Position numbers and translations under genes: made by a program
From: Dendrocalamus latiflorus
Lineage: Eukaryota > Streptophyta > Magnoliopsida > Poales > Poaceae
Length of the DNA: 64,000 bases
Reading direction: 5' to 3'
Assembly: GCA_017311315.1 (NCBI GenBank)
Contig: CM029612.1
Span: 52,348,200 to 52,412,199, forward strand
Notes under the pieces: model-generated
The model's database searches: none
Told to the model about the DNA's origin: nothing
Seen by the model: the letters and a program-made list of their open reading frames with translations, nothing else
In this document: one piece after another, positions 22,151-34,065 of the stretch
Position numbering within the stretch: the first letter of the stretch is position 1
Layout: each line of letters begins with the position of its first letter

Positions 22151-22897
22151 CACTGTACCAATGCACTCGTCTGAAATTGAGCTGCAAATCCGAGACATCA
22201 AATCACATATATCTCGGCCTCTCCGTTGAATCGTCACTGTTTTCTTCTAGCATCTTAATTTGTTGCAAGTTGCAACCTGTACTGAGTGAAATAAAACTGA
22301 TGGATGAGGCCAGATGAAATAGCCATTGTTTGCAGGGAAGTTTCTCTGAAATGCGCGTATTTGACTATTTTTGAGGATAAAATTAGTCAGATTTTGAGAT
22401 GCCCTAGATCATGTTTTTTGGAGGGGGGTTTGTATGGGTGGATCCGTTGGATGGAGATCTAACACTCTAGATCAATCTGACTATTTTTGTCCTAAAAAAT
22501 AGTCGAATATTGTATAGACATTCCTCAAATATAATTTCTTGCGTGAATATGACCGGCATCGACACTGTTGCGTGCTCGATGTATATATGTAGCTCAGGGA
22601 AATTGCTACTGCTAGTAGTGGTTTTAAGAGCATATATTGCTCGCAAATTACGGAGAGGAGATCTAAGTACAGGTTTGAAACCGACCGAGTTGGAACTTGC
22701 CTCACGAGAAAGCTAGAGTTGCTGTTACAATCAAGTGGCTGCCGTGTTTAGAGAGCATTTTGATCACTGTAATTACCTAGCTACAAGGTGGATCTTTGAC
22801 AAGATAGGTGTGACTAGATTAGTCCATAAGCAACACAGACAGATTCCGTTGATAGCTCAGGGGGTTAGCAATTAGCAAACACCAGAGAAGCTCAGAG
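22151..22897. other. Spacer between acetyltransferase copies 2 and 3
   Basis: No gene seen. An imperfect inverted pair (TTTGACTATTTTTGAGGATA near 22358 and TGACTATTTTTGTCCTAAAA near 22480) encloses about 150 bp and may be a small MITE. Confidence 0.35.
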
Positions 22898-23443
22898 ATG
22901 GACCAAGAAGCGCCTGTCCAGACGACGGAGGCCATGGACGCGGTCACCCTCCGGCGGTTCGACCTCGCCAACGTCAACGCCATGATGGCGTGGGCGTCGG
23001 ACCCCGTGGTCACGGCCTACATGACGTGGGAGTGGGACCCCTACCCGTCCCGCGAGCCCCTGCTCGCCTTCATCCGGGACACCGTGCTGCCGCACCCCTG
23101 GTTCCGCGCCATCTGCCTCGCCGGCGTAAACCGCCCAGTCGGCGCGGTGTCCGTGACGCCGACGGACGGCCGGTGCTGCGCCGAGGTCGGGATCGTTGTG
23201 GCGCGCGCGCACTGGGGCAAGGGCGTGGCCACGGCGGCCCTGAAGCGGGCGGTCGCCACGGTGTTCGCGGACATGGAAGGCGTGGAGCGCACTCGTTGAC
23301 GTCGACACGCCGGGTCCCAGCGCGCGCTCGAGAAGGCCGGGTTCCGGCGGGAGGCTGTGCTGCGGAGCTACTGCGTGGTCAAGGGACGACTAAGGGACAT
23401 GGTCATGTACAGCTTCATCTCCACTGATCCGCTCGCCGAGTGA
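22898..23443 (+). pseudogene. GNAT acetyltransferase, copy 3, frame broken
   Basis: The frame opens at 22898 and matches copies 1 and 2 through motif A (VARAHWGKGVATAALKRAV). It then loses eight bases after GVER at about 23290 and hits a TGA at 23297. About 20 bases further on one more base is missing, so the total loss is nine bases. The original frame resumes as RALEKAGFRREAVLRSYCVV and runs to the normal stop at 23441-23443. As written only a 133-residue product lacking motif B could be made. Motif A is intact but the loss of the C-terminal strands should prevent folding. I count it as a young pseudogene; an assembly error would need two separate indels. Confidence 0.85.
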
Positions 23444-23843
23444 TCGATCAAGAATTCAAGATTCATGAGCGATTTGCCATGTACACTTGTGTGATTAGAT
23501 CAAGAGAGGTTAGTCATGAAGACATGTATATCTGAGGGTTTCATCACATGAATGCATTATCGAAGTTGCCAAGAAACCAAATTACATTGCATTGCTGCAT
23601 TACACGAATTTCAGCTATGAATTACACGAAGATGATGCAAACCAGCAAGCATTTCAGCTATGAATTACATGAAGATCATTCAGCGCCCAGTAGATATACA
23701 CTACTAGCTGTTCTGTCAATCTCCAAGAGAAAACATGGAGTTATTGAATTTATTTTTTTGGGGAATCTCCATTGATGGACAACCAAAAGCAAAGAAGAGG
23801 AGAAGAAATCGCAGGAGAAGAGAGCGCAATGGATATCAGCAGG
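23444..23843. other. Convergent spacer between acetyltransferase copy 3 and glutamate dehydrogenase
   Basis: The two transcription units face each other here. The only structure seen is a 36-bp-spaced direct repeat of TTTCAGCTATGAATTACA (about 23610 and 23654). Confidence 0.5.
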
Positions 23844-26800
23844 TCATGCTTCCCATCCTCTGAGGACGGTGGCGCGGGCGACGCGGTTGACGCCGAGGGT
23901 GAAGGCGCCCATGCGGAGGTCGCAGTGGTGGCTCCTGCACATCTCCTTCACGTCCCTGAACCCGCGCATCATGTACGTCCTCAGCTCGTTGTTCACCTTC
24001 TCCTCGTCCCACATGAAACCCTGGATGTTCTGAACAAACCACAACAACAGCGTCATGAATAGGTGGCTTAACCTGACAGCATTACAGTTACATTGTTTTG
24101 AACAAAGCACAAGAGAACGTGTGCAGCAACTGACAGTTGAAGTAGTTACTGACCTGAACCCACTCGAAGTAGCTCACTGTGACGCCGCCGGAGTTCGCGA
24201 GGATGTCCGGCAGAATGAGGACGCCCTTCTTCGACAGGATCTGCAGAAGGAATGCAGGGAGAAAATATTACAGACGGGGCAGTGCATTTATTTACTGTCA
24301 AGAGTGTCAGTCTGTCAGATGCTGTAAGATATGACTTACCTCGTCGGCCTCAGGGTCTGTGGGATGGTTTGCAGCCTCAACGATGTACTTTGCTTTGATG
24401 TCATTAGCATTATCCCTGGAAAATCATGGGGAAAATCAACAATTCATTTACCTGTAGGTTTGGAGATACAGAAACAGATAGAATACAACTGAACACGCAG
24501 CAGCAACCTAACAGAAGGTGAGGTTTAGTACTACTGTAAGGATGAAATTAACTGCAGTGAGGAAGATTACTTGTTTATGACTCCCCCAAGTGCTGCCGGG
24601 ATGAGGACGTCGCATTCTTCAGTGAGCAGTGAGTGTGGGTCAATCGCATCTCCTCCGTCGAAGCCCTTGATCCCGCCATTCTCTGCCAAGTGCTTCCCTA
24701 GCTTGGGGATGTCAAGGCCATTAATGTTCTTGACAGCTCCTGTAACATCACTGATGGCAATCACCTTACCACCAGCTTCACTGATCAGTTGAGCAGCCCA
24801 GGAACCAACGTTACCAAAGCCCTGAAAAAGCAAGAAAGGCAATATTTACTCATCTGTGACAGATAGCCTTTGCAGATATAATGTTCAGCTGTGCCTGCTT
24901 TGCAATGCAAACGAAGATAAAGAAATGGCTAGAGTAGCCTTATTCATGAATTTCTTTGCAATCATGGAGATGAAAAGCACATAATGGGTCTCTTCTTTTC
25001 ATTTTCTAAAAGCTACTTTTCGGTTTTTTTATAGTAACTAGTTTTCAAATAAAGTGTCTTTTAAGACGGGGTCTACAAATTGATTGTAGTACACACCGTA
25101 GCGATTTCATTTATATCGGCCAAAACCACACGCAAGTTTATGTTATTTCATACCCTTTTTTACAAACAATCTAAAAGTCATAAACCGCAGCCATAAGTCA
25201 TAAACCGAAGCAAAAAAAAAAGACCCAATATGCAATTCACTGACTCTGCATAGTTCTTTTTTGTCATTCTTTTGATTAAGTATTCCTTAGTTTATGTTGT
25301 GTGTCGTAGAGTGAGCCTAGATGAGTCATATTGCTCTTGGTTCTCAATTTCTCATTATTTTAAAGCCGAAGAGCTTAACTTACTCATCTTTTACCTGTTC
25401 TTTTTTCTAAAAAAAATCTTTTACCTGTATTACAAAACGCTGGCCTGCGATGCTTTTGCCATGCTCTGCAAGCAAGGCTTCAGTAGCAAATAGAACTCCC
25501 CTTCCAGTAGCTGCATCTCTCCCCAGTGATCCTCCAAGGTCCTGTATTGAGCAGGAAATTCATGAGCATGTGTAGGACAATGAGAAACCAGTTTTTCCTG
25601 AACAATCAAATCCTAGTGCTCTGTGTACTAAGCATCATATTCTTGTTGTAACCTATCCAAAGGACTGTGCTTGACAAATTTCTTATGGAATTCTCCATGG
25701 TATCTTCAAATTTTAGTCAGGAAACATAATTTTCATTAAGCATACATGATAAAGAGTGCATGGTAGATACTTACAACAGGCTTTCCAGTCACCACAGCAG
25801 GTGAGTAACCATGAAATTTTGAGTACTCATCAAGTATCCATGCCATTGTCTACATCCATGCAACAAACAAAAGAAGCCATATTAGAATACACATATACAG
25901 ATGATTAATTCTCACCAAAGTCTTGCACAAAAAAATATATATACAAAAGGAAAATAACCTGTGAGTTGGTGCCCATATCTGGAGCTGGAACATCAGTATG
26001 GATGCCAATTAAGTCATGGATTTTTTGGGTGAAAACTCGGGTAAGTCGTTCAAGCTCCGAGATGCTTAGTTCTCCAGGACTGCATCCTATTCCGCCTTTA
26101 GCTCCTCCATATGGAATATTAGCCACGGCTGTTTTCCATGTCATTAGTTGTGCCAAGGCATTAACCTCATCAGGATCAACCTGAATTATATGATAGCTTG
26201 TCAATGCAAGGACTTACTGTGACCACTTGACCATACACAATCTTGTTAGCCAGTATCAGACTGTGATCCCATATAGTAGCTTTAGCGAGATGTCCCTTAT
26301 TTCCAATATAATTTTGTTCTGCATTACCTCTGGTAGATATTGCAAAACTAAGTCTAAATAGATCAATTATTCATTTTAACTATCTTGAAAGGATTATTCT
26401 GACAGATTCCTGAAGAAACTAGAATTTGTGCTGAAGGACCATTTCAAGTCGGCAAAAGTGTAGCAAGAATCAAGTACTGAGTACTGACTGGTTGTATCAT
26501 GAACAACAGAAGAGGCAAGGAACATGTGCGCTCACCTCGTGGTGGTATCTGATTCCACCCTTCATAGGGCCCCTAGCATTGTCATGTTGTACCCTAAACC
26601 CAACATAGGATGCTAAAGTCCCATCATCTTTTGGAATTGTGCATTCAACCTGCAACCGCAAGTTGCATGTTACTGAAGAATGAAACAAACACTTCACCTT
26701 ACATAGACAAGAAGCATAACAATAAGTTAGAAGGATCCTGCAAACAACTGAACCTTGCAAAGTAAATGACCAAGAAGTCAATTCAAAAACTTTTTGCCAT

Positions 26801-27298
26801 ATTCAGCAGGAAATTCACTCTGAATAACTTAACATGGACTCGATAAGTAAGAGATAAAGAAAACATCAAGAGAGAGATTTTTTTTTGGCTAGAATACAAT
26901 TGAAGTAGTAAATATGAAGATATCAACATCACCTGCTCAATTTGAAAACAAAAATTATCTAGTTACCTAACTCAAAACTAGCCATAAATTTACGGGCCGG
27001 GTGAACAAGAAAAAAAACATAGGTCAACAGCCCCGAGGTGATCGTTTTCAATAAACCCTGAGCTCCATAAACTAAGCAATCCAATAATTCTTTATACAAT
27101 AGCGAATGGAACGAACAGGAGGAGGTTGCCAAAACAAACAGCATACATGGGCTATACAGATTCATAAGAAAAAAATGCTAGGATCATCACCTTGATCTCC
27201 CTGAACGGGATGAGCAAGCTCTTCTCCAGCTTGGAGTCCAGACCCAGCAACTTGGCCGCCTGCTTGAAGTTCCTGCTGGTTGCCGCCAATGCATTCAT
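23844..27298 (-). CDS. GDH: NAD(H)-dependent glutamate dehydrogenase
   Basis: Nine coding exons (minus): 27298-27191, 26649-26536, 26180-25959, 25849-25775, 25541-25425, 24821-24571, 24415-24340, 24240-24154 and 24029-23844, all GT-AG. They total exactly 411 residues, the standard plant GDH length. The enzyme deaminates glutamate to 2-oxoglutarate and ammonium (or the reverse) in mitochondria, linking nitrogen and carbon metabolism. The N-terminus MNALAATSRNFKQAAKLLGL matches plant GDH. Visible sites are PMKGGIR (K66), GGAKGGIGC with catalytic Lys102, PAPDMGTN (D142) and the Rossmann GFGNVG at 213-218. The C-terminus reads GVNRVARATVLRGWEA. No lesions are seen. A Copia element in the same orientation lies 495 bp above the ATG. 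Confidence 0.96.
24985..25227. mobile_element. MITE family B, copy 1, in a glutamate dehydrogenase intron
   Basis: About 243 bp with inverted ends (TGGGTCT...TTCTTTTC and GCAAAAAAAAAAGACCCA) sits in the intron between exons 5 and 6 counted from the 3' end. The interior GTCTACAAATTGATTGTAG and TTCATTTATATCGGC-AAAACC blocks are shared with copies at 33794, 44715 and 47604. It is non-coding and probably hAT-like; the superfamily is not proven. Confidence 0.65.
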
Positions 27299-27792
27299 CC
27301 TGTTCGATGAAATCCCCCTTCAGAGCGGCACCAGAAAACGGATCAAGAAGCCCAATGGGATCAGTAACAATCAAAGAAGCCTAATCACAAGAGCTAGAAG
27401 AAGGCATAAACCAATCAAACCTGTGGAAGAGACCAAGGATAATTTACTTTTTATCTTTCCAAGCAGCAATAAAATATTGGTGGTGAGCAGGGGCAGCACA
27501 AAGACTGTGGAGGAGTTTCAGGGCAAGTAGGTATATATATACGCACATCGCTCCTTGGTGCTTGGCTTAGTTAAAAAAAAAGTAGAAGCAATTTGTCTTT
27601 GGGATAATAGTGACAAGATCTAGTTCTTGTCCTGTCACATATCTGACTTCTGATTGTAATTGATACATTTCCTGTGTATGCAGCAAAGAGGTGATTAGGA
27701 ACTGAAATATCTACCAATCTATGTAAAGGAACCAACCCTTTCCCCTTCTTGAGAGAAAAGTGTTTGGAACTGATCTCTTTCATGGATGATGG
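27299..27792. other. Glutamate dehydrogenase leader or promoter up to the retrotransposon
   Basis: This 494-bp stretch lies between the GDH start codon and the inserted Copia element. It has no reading frame worth calling. A leader intron, common in this gene family, could lie here, but I cannot place its sites. Confidence 0.4.
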
Positions 27793-28281
27793 TGTGAGCT
27801 TAATCTAGGTCTTAAACATGAGCATTAGCTTTAACCCTAGATCTAAATTATGAACACCTAGGGTTTTTGGGATTTAGAAGGAGACTTACGGTCACCGATG
27901 AACGCCATGAGCTGAAGACCCGTGCCTGCGTGATGCAGGCGCGATGCACTGGTAGGTGAAGGTCGGGGTGTCGCCGAGGTACGGGGAGTCACCGGCGCGG
28001 TGCAGAGGATCGTCGCCGACGAGGTCCTGCAGTGTCGGTCGGTGACCTTCCCGTTGCTTAACAGCGCATAATAGATCGGGTGTCTTAGGGTTGTACGGGG
28101 TTTTGGCTCTCGCGAGGAACGACGTCGTACGGGAGAGGCCGGGACTCCGCATTTTATCTTGCGCTGTTGCAACGGGGGGACCGTAACCAAAACGGTTAGG
28201 CACTCCCGATCAGGGCGCGTGAACGTGGGGTGAGCCCACGTCTTCCTCATCCGGCCGTTTGGCCTAGATCAATATCCAACA
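27793..28281 (-). repeat. 3' LTR of the Copia element (489 bp)
   Basis: Relative to the other LTR it has an extra 28 bp (containing CCCTAGATCTAAATTATGA, about 27833-27860). In the element's orientation its transcriptional output would point toward the GDH gene 495 bp away. Confidence 0.95.
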
Positions 28282-28293
28282 TTCTCCCCCTTG
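28282..28293 (-). other. Polypurine tract of the Copia element
   Basis: On the minus strand the sequence directly before the 3' LTR is AAGGGGGAGAA, the usual plus-strand priming tract. Confidence 0.85.
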
Positions 28294-28472
28294 ATCGTAA
28301 GGCTAAACATCATAAGCCCTCTCTCAATAAAAATTCACACCAAAGTAATGCGTCACAACAGTCAATTAAATACCACTGGACATCAGTTTTTATAGTGCTC
28401 CATTCTATATCGATTGGATAGCATAATACTTCATGGGATTTGGTTACTTTATATGGTCCTTTTATTTCAGGA

Positions 28473-30953
28473 TCACAGGCTCTCCAATAAACCCATGCCG
28501 GCAACATGATTACGAAAAATATTGGGTGGTAAGCCTTTTGTGAGCGGATCCGCAAGCATAAATTTAGTTCCAATATGCTCAACCTTAATTGTTTGATCCT
28601 GGACTCTATCTTTCACAACATGGTATTTTATGTCAATGTGCTTGGCAGCCGCACTTGACTTGTTGTTACTCGAATAGAAAACTGCGGGTTGATTATCGCA
28701 GTACAGAATGAGTGGTCTAGAAATGATGTCTACCACTCTCAATCCCGGGATAAAGTTCTTAAGCCATACAGCCTGCCCGGTAGCCTCATAACATGCCACA
28801 AATTCAGCCTGCATTGTCGACGATGCAGTAAGCGTTTGCTTTACACTTTTCCATGAAATTGCTGCTCCTACGAGGGTGAAAATATAACCTGATGTGGACT
28901 TCTTAGTGTCTTTACACCCCGCAAAATCAGCATTAGAATAACCGACAACCTCAAGGTTATCGCTTTTCCTATATGTGAGCATGTGACCTTTAGTGCCTTG
29001 CATATAGCGCAGGACTTTCTTAACGGCTTTCCAGTGGTCCGGTCCTGGATTTGACTGATATCTGCCAAGCATCCCGGTAACAAAAGCTAAATCAGGGCGT
29101 GTACATACTTGAGCATACATAATACTTCCGATAGCAAAAGCGTAAGGTATAGCCTTCATTTGATCATATTCATAGTCATTCTTTGGGCATTGAAATTTCC
29201 CAAACTTATCGCCCTTAACAATAGGAGCAGGCGAGGCAGAGCATTTATGCATATTGTATCTCTTTAGTACTCTGTCAATGTATGCCTTTGGTGATAAACC
29301 CAATGTTCCTTTGGACCTATCTCGGTGAATTTCAATACCAAGAACATAAGATGCTTCACCGAGATCCTTCATGTCAAAGTTGGACGAGAGAAATCTTTTA
29401 GTTTCCCGCAGCATGTCCACACTGCTGCTGGCCAATAATATATCGTCCACATAAAGAATTAAGAAGGTGTAATTACTCCCCCTGAACTTAACATATGTAC
29501 AATTATCAACATCATTCTCCTTAAATCCAAAATTCCTTATGACTTCATCGAACTTAAGGTACCATTGCTTAGAAGCTTGCTTCAGGCCATATATGGATTT
29601 CCTTAGCTTGCATCCCAAATATTCCTCGCCTTCCACAAAACCTTCCAGTTGTGTCATGTAAACGTCCTCATACAAGTCTCCATTCAGAAATGTAGTCTTA
29701 ACATCCATTTGGTGCAACTCTAAATCAAAATGTGCTGTGAGCGCCATTATGATTCTAAATGAATCTTTAGATGAGACAAGGGAAAAGGTTTCATTATAAT
29801 CAATGCCTTCTCTTTGTGTAAACCCTTTCGCTACAAGTCTCGCTTTAAACCTTTCGATATTCCCTTTGGAGTCACGTTTGGTTTTGTAGACCCATTTGCA
29901 GCCTACTGTTTTGGCTCCATTAGGAATTTCTACTAAATCTCATACACCATTATCGTCTATAGACTTAATTTCATTTTTCATGGCATCTAGCCACTTAGAT
30001 GAATCCTTACTCTTCATAGCTTCCTTATAAGAGTTAGGATCATCCATCTTCCCAAGATCATCTTCATTCAAGTAAACCTCATAATCACTTGGCATAGCAG
30101 ATCTCCTCACTCGTTCTGATCTCCTGACAGGTTCATTAGCAGGCTCATTAAGCTGTTCATTAACTATCACAGAGGGTTGTGAAGGCTCATCATTAGGTAC
30201 TGCATTTGTATTTTCAGAGCCCTCAACAGAAGGAGTAGCCACAGAATTAACTGGAGACGCAACGGGAGTTGCAACTACAGGATCAACTGTGGGCACAACC
30301 ACTTGGGGCATAGGAAAATCAGTCTGTCGGATTAGCGGTGAAGCAACATAAATCCGCTTCTCCTCAACATCAATTTTCCTAGGCTCCAAGTCACCACTGA
30401 TGCCATCATTTTTCAAGAACACAGCGTGCCTTGTTTCTAGAAATTTTATGGTACGATATGGACAATAGAATCGGTACCCTTTAGACCTGTCAGGGTAGCC
30501 AATAAAATGGCAACTCACAGTCTTGGGGTCTAATTTCCCAATTTGTGGGTTAAACAATTTCACAGTCTTAGGAAGAGACATCATAATGTAATGGACAACA
30601 AAATCATCAGAAATTTTTATGTCCATTGTTTTAAGTCTGGCAGCAATGTTAATTATGGTCATAATGTACTCACAGACATTTCCAGTACCATTGTACTTAG
30701 TGTTCGTGAGCCTATGCATCAGTGTGGTAGCATAAACCTTAGAGGACCCCTTAAAGTGATCCTCGATGGAGGACAAGTACTCCTTCACCTTTTTCTTTTC
30801 AGGGATTGCTCCCCTAATGGCCTCAATGATGGAGTTCTTCATCACAGCAAGTGAAACGCGGTTAGACCGCTCCCACTTCTCAGCATTAGTTTTGTACTCC
30901 TTCATTTTTGTCATCAAAATTGTCCTCCCCTTCTTTAGGAGCGACAGGCTCAT
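28473..30953 (-). pseudogene. Copia gag-pol remnant (gag fused to the post-integrase region, RT and RNase H)
   Basis: From 30953 down, the frame has a UBN2-type gag segment (KWERSNRVSL..., SSKVYATTLMHRLTNTKYNG). It then jumps within a few codons to the region after integrase (SCHFIGYPDRSKGYRFYCP). A TGA at 29942-29940 replaces the Trp of the usual W-D-L-V-E-I-P; the same frame continues beyond it without other breaks. The reverse transcriptase has the YVDDILLAS catalytic block, followed by Ty1-type RNase H (YSNADFAGCKDTKKSTSGY and the C-terminal KHIDIKYH). The zinc knuckle, protease and integrase core have been deleted. Without them it cannot move by itself. The N-terminal gag start is also disturbed by a frame change near 30960. 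Confidence 0.9.
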
Positions 30954-31079
30954 CGAACTTGAACGCGTAGTCCAGATCCAAGAGCTGAAAAGTCGTCATA
31001 AGTGTAAACTTCCATTTCTGAAAGTTACTGCCGTTAAGTGGCTCAATAGCATTAACTTGAGCAGAAACAGAAGCAGCTG

Positions 31080-32309
31080 AAAAAATTTAAAATTTACATT
31101 AGGAAAACGTATAATCAATTTGCATGAAAGTTAACCTTATGTTGGCATGATTAACAACATGCTCATAAGAATTTTTCGCGTCACCGTTGGGCAGAAAACG
31201 AAAAATTTAACATAATTTATATCATGCAATTACAATTAACGTTGGTCAAAGAGTAATAGCATGAAAAATTGGACATAATAACAAACATAACTGATAACAT
31301 GCAATTACAATTAACGTTGGTCCAAAAGTAATAGCATGTAAAATTAAACACAACCCTCCAATTGAATTTCTCGTTGGTTCCATTCAATTTGAGGCAGAAC
31401 ATCACGTAGAGGAAAAGAGCATAATATTTTCAGCAGCTTAAATACATTATCCAGTAATAATTTCATGAGAGACATCAAATAATACATCAATCATCAATTA
31501 TATATATATACATGAGATATCCCAAAAAGAAATTTGGCTTAAGAAAATGCGCAGCCCAAAACTTCCCCGCAGCCCCTTTGGTGCGACCCAAAAAATTTGC
31601 CCATGCGCGCAGCTCATAAAACAGCCTTGCGCGCGCAGCCGGCCCAAAAGACGCGCAAAGCCCACAACGCGCGCGCGGGCCAGACTTAAAACGCGCACTA
31701 GCGCGCGCCGTCCGATTACGATTGAACGGCCGAGAACGGCTGTCGGCCCATCAGATCTCCAGCCCAAAAATCGCGACTGCTTGATCTTGATTGGATGGCC
31801 GAAAATGCACCGCAGCCGAGTTATAAGGCGCCGAAAGACCTAACCCTAATTTCATTTCTTCTCCTCTCCTCCGGAAAAAACGGAGCAAGTCGACGGCAGC
31901 GGCTCCCGTGTGCGGCGGCGCGGCTGCACGGCGCACGCGACGGCGGCGCCATGGAGTAGGCGGCGGCACTCGCGGCGCAACAGAGCGGCGCGCGACGGCG
32001 GCCCGAAAAGGCGCGGCGGCCGAAAACGGAGGAGCGGCGCGGCGCACGGCGGCGACCGCACCCGTGAGTCCCAAAACCCTCCTTTTTTCTTCTTGTTCTT
32101 CCCGATCCAAAAAAATGTTTGATTGATTTGGGGATTCTAGGGTTCGGGTGGGTAGACAATGGGATTTTCATTATAATTTCCATTAGGGTTTTGCCAAACA
32201 AAAACTTGAATCATCTCCTTCTAAATGCTAGCCGAACCATTTAAAAAAACTGAGCCTTAATCCAGTGTTCGGTTATGGTAATTAGGGTTCATGAAGATTT
32301 CTAAGGGCG
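31080..32309 (-). other. Copia 5' leader region, partly GC-rich
   Basis: Between the gag remnant and the upstream LTR are about 1.2 kb. One part (31225-31340) holds a tandem pair of a unit containing ATTACAATTAACGTTGGTC. Another (31850-32080) is very GC-rich with CGGCGGC runs. Long frames in the GC-rich part have no recognisable domain; it may be leader or captured genic sequence. Confidence 0.45.
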
Positions 32310-32322
32310 CTCTGATACCAAA
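32309..32322 (-). other. Primer-binding site for initiator tRNA-Met
   Basis: On the minus strand the LTR end ...CTCACA is followed by TTTGGTATCAGAGC. TGGTATCAGAGC is complementary to the 3' end of plant initiator tRNA-Met. Confidence 0.92.
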
Positions 32323-32782
32323 TGTGAGCTTAATCTAGGTCTTAAATATGAGCATTAGCCTAGGGTTTTTGGGATTTAAAAGGGGACTTACGTTCACTGA
32401 TGAACGCCATGAGCTGAAGACCCGTGCCTGCGTGATGCAGGCGCGATGCACTGGTAGGTGAAGGTCGGGGTGTCGCCGAGGTACGGGGAGTCGCCGGCGC
32501 GGTGCAGAGGATCGTCGCCGGTGAGGTCCTGCAGTGTCGGTCGGTGACCTTCCCGTTGCTTAACAGCGCGTAATAGATCGGGTGTCTTAGGGTTGTACGG
32601 GGTTTTGGCTCTCGCGAGGAACGACGTCGTAGGGAGAGGCCGGGACTCTACCTTTTATCTTGCGCTGTTGCAACGGGGGGACCGTAACCAAAACGGTTAG
32701 GCACCCCCGATCAAGACGCGTGAACGTAGGGTGAGCCCACGTCTTCCTCATCCGGCCGTTTGGCCTAGATCAATATCTAACA
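32323..32782 (-). repeat. 5' LTR of the Copia element (460 bp)
   Basis: On the minus strand it begins TGTTAGATATTGATCTAGGC and ends GCTCACA. It is flanked outside by GATGG. Confidence 0.95.
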
Positions 32783-33398
32783 GATGGATCTGATCAATAT
32801 TCAGGCAAAGCAGAAAAACTTCCAGCATTTCAAGCACAAACCGATGATAGGGGTGTTCAAGAAAGTCTCTGCAGCAACAGCAAATTACTCATTCAGTTAG
32901 GCGTACTATGTACTGGAGTACTGGACTGGGCCTGTACCGATTGTACAGATTTCCCGATTGGACTGGAGTTTCAGCTACTGCGTCCTCTGCTGCATGGCCA
33001 ATTGCTGATTTGGTTGACGATGAGCAAGCACACGTGATTACTGTAGTACTAGTTCCTCGTATATCAAATATCGTAAGTACGATCGCTGACATTCATGGTT
33101 ACGTGGTTACATGTCCGCGTCATGTACTTAAACATGCAGTTACAGCTTAACAACTTATGCAGTCAACGAGTTCTGTGAGTACTGCTACCGATGCGAACCA
33201 TCCTCTAATGAAATTTCAGAAAGGTCCGTCCTTAAAAATGATTTCAGAAAGGAGCACAGACGATGAGCATGATGGAAAAGCACATGGCTGACTCAGCCGT
33301 GATACACTGTGGAATAATTTAGCCCTGCAGTTTTGCATTGTTTGTGCAGCACAAGCTAATATGAGAAAATCAATCAGTAGGTTGCTTTAAAACTCAGA

Positions 33399-33681
33399 GT
33401 GGTGATCGGTTCGGCTGAAAAGCTCATGGCTTATAGCTGAAAACACTGTAGTTGGCTGAAAAAAGCATTGTAGCTGACAGAGACTCATTTAGCATAATTA
33501 AATTTAAAAAAATTAAAAATATAAAAAATATGTTAGCCCATTACGTATAATACAAACAAATACGGAAAAAAAGAACAGGCAAAAAAGCTCAACAAAAAAC
33601 CAAAAGTTCAGAAAAAGACGAAACTTATGAATAGTGAAAAATAAGCCAGAAGCCAGAAGCCGAAGCCGAGTTGATCAGGGC
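33399..33681 (+). mobile_element. MITE family A, copy 2
   Basis: It starts GTGGTGATCGGTTCGGCTGA and ends with GAAGCCGAGTTGATCAGGGC. The inverted ends TGATCGGTTCGGCT and TGATCAACTCGGCT match at most positions. Confidence 0.85.
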
Positions 33682-33793
33682 GGCTTATGTTAAGGCATTG
33701 CATACAGTGGCGGATCTAGAATAAAAATTACACGGGGTCTCATATTTCATACTTATACTTATTAACACATCCATTAATAATGCAGTAGATACT

Positions 33794-34022
33794 GACCCTC
33801 TTCTTTTTAGCTTCTAAAAGTTATTTTTTGAGTTTTCTACAATAATTAACTTTCAAACGGAGTGTCTTTACAAGATAGGGTCTACAAGTTAATTGTAATA
33901 TATATTGTAGTGACTTCATTTATATTGGTAAAAACCGTACGTGAGTTTCTATTACGCCGTATTTTCTCTTACGAACAACTCAAAAAGCATAAGCCATAAG
34001 CCGAAGCTAAAAAGAATAGGTT
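33794..34022. mobile_element. MITE family B, copy 2
   Basis: The ends are a good inverted pair: CCTCTTCTTTTTAGCTTC at the left and GAAGCTAAAAAGAATAGG at the right. About 229 bp, non-coding, interior shared with the other family B copies. Confidence 0.8.
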
Positions 34023-34065
34023 CAGTAATGCATTCTAAATTTTGTAATATCCACCCCCTGCTCAA

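Larger units (their letters stand above)
27793..32782 (-). mobile_element. Ty1/Copia LTR retrotransposon, internally deleted (4990 bp)
   Basis: The element is complete at its ends: LTRs at 27793-28281 and 32323-32782, both bounded by TG...CA, and a perfect 5-bp duplication GATGG (27788-27792 and 32783-32787). The coding strand is minus. Next to the upstream LTR is a primer-binding site for initiator tRNA-Met, and next to the downstream LTR a purine tract. The reading frame passes from gag straight into the region after integrase, so zinc knuckle, protease and integrase core are missing, and there is one nonsense codon. It is therefore non-autonomous. By eye the LTRs differ at about 17 positions plus a 28-bp and a 1-bp indel, so the insertion is not recent. 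Confidence 0.95.

Noticed and set aside
31498..32201. Overlapping GC-rich frames in the Copia leader as a captured gene
   Set aside because: No domain or conserved block in any frame, composition dominated by Arg/Ala; retained only as a leader region.
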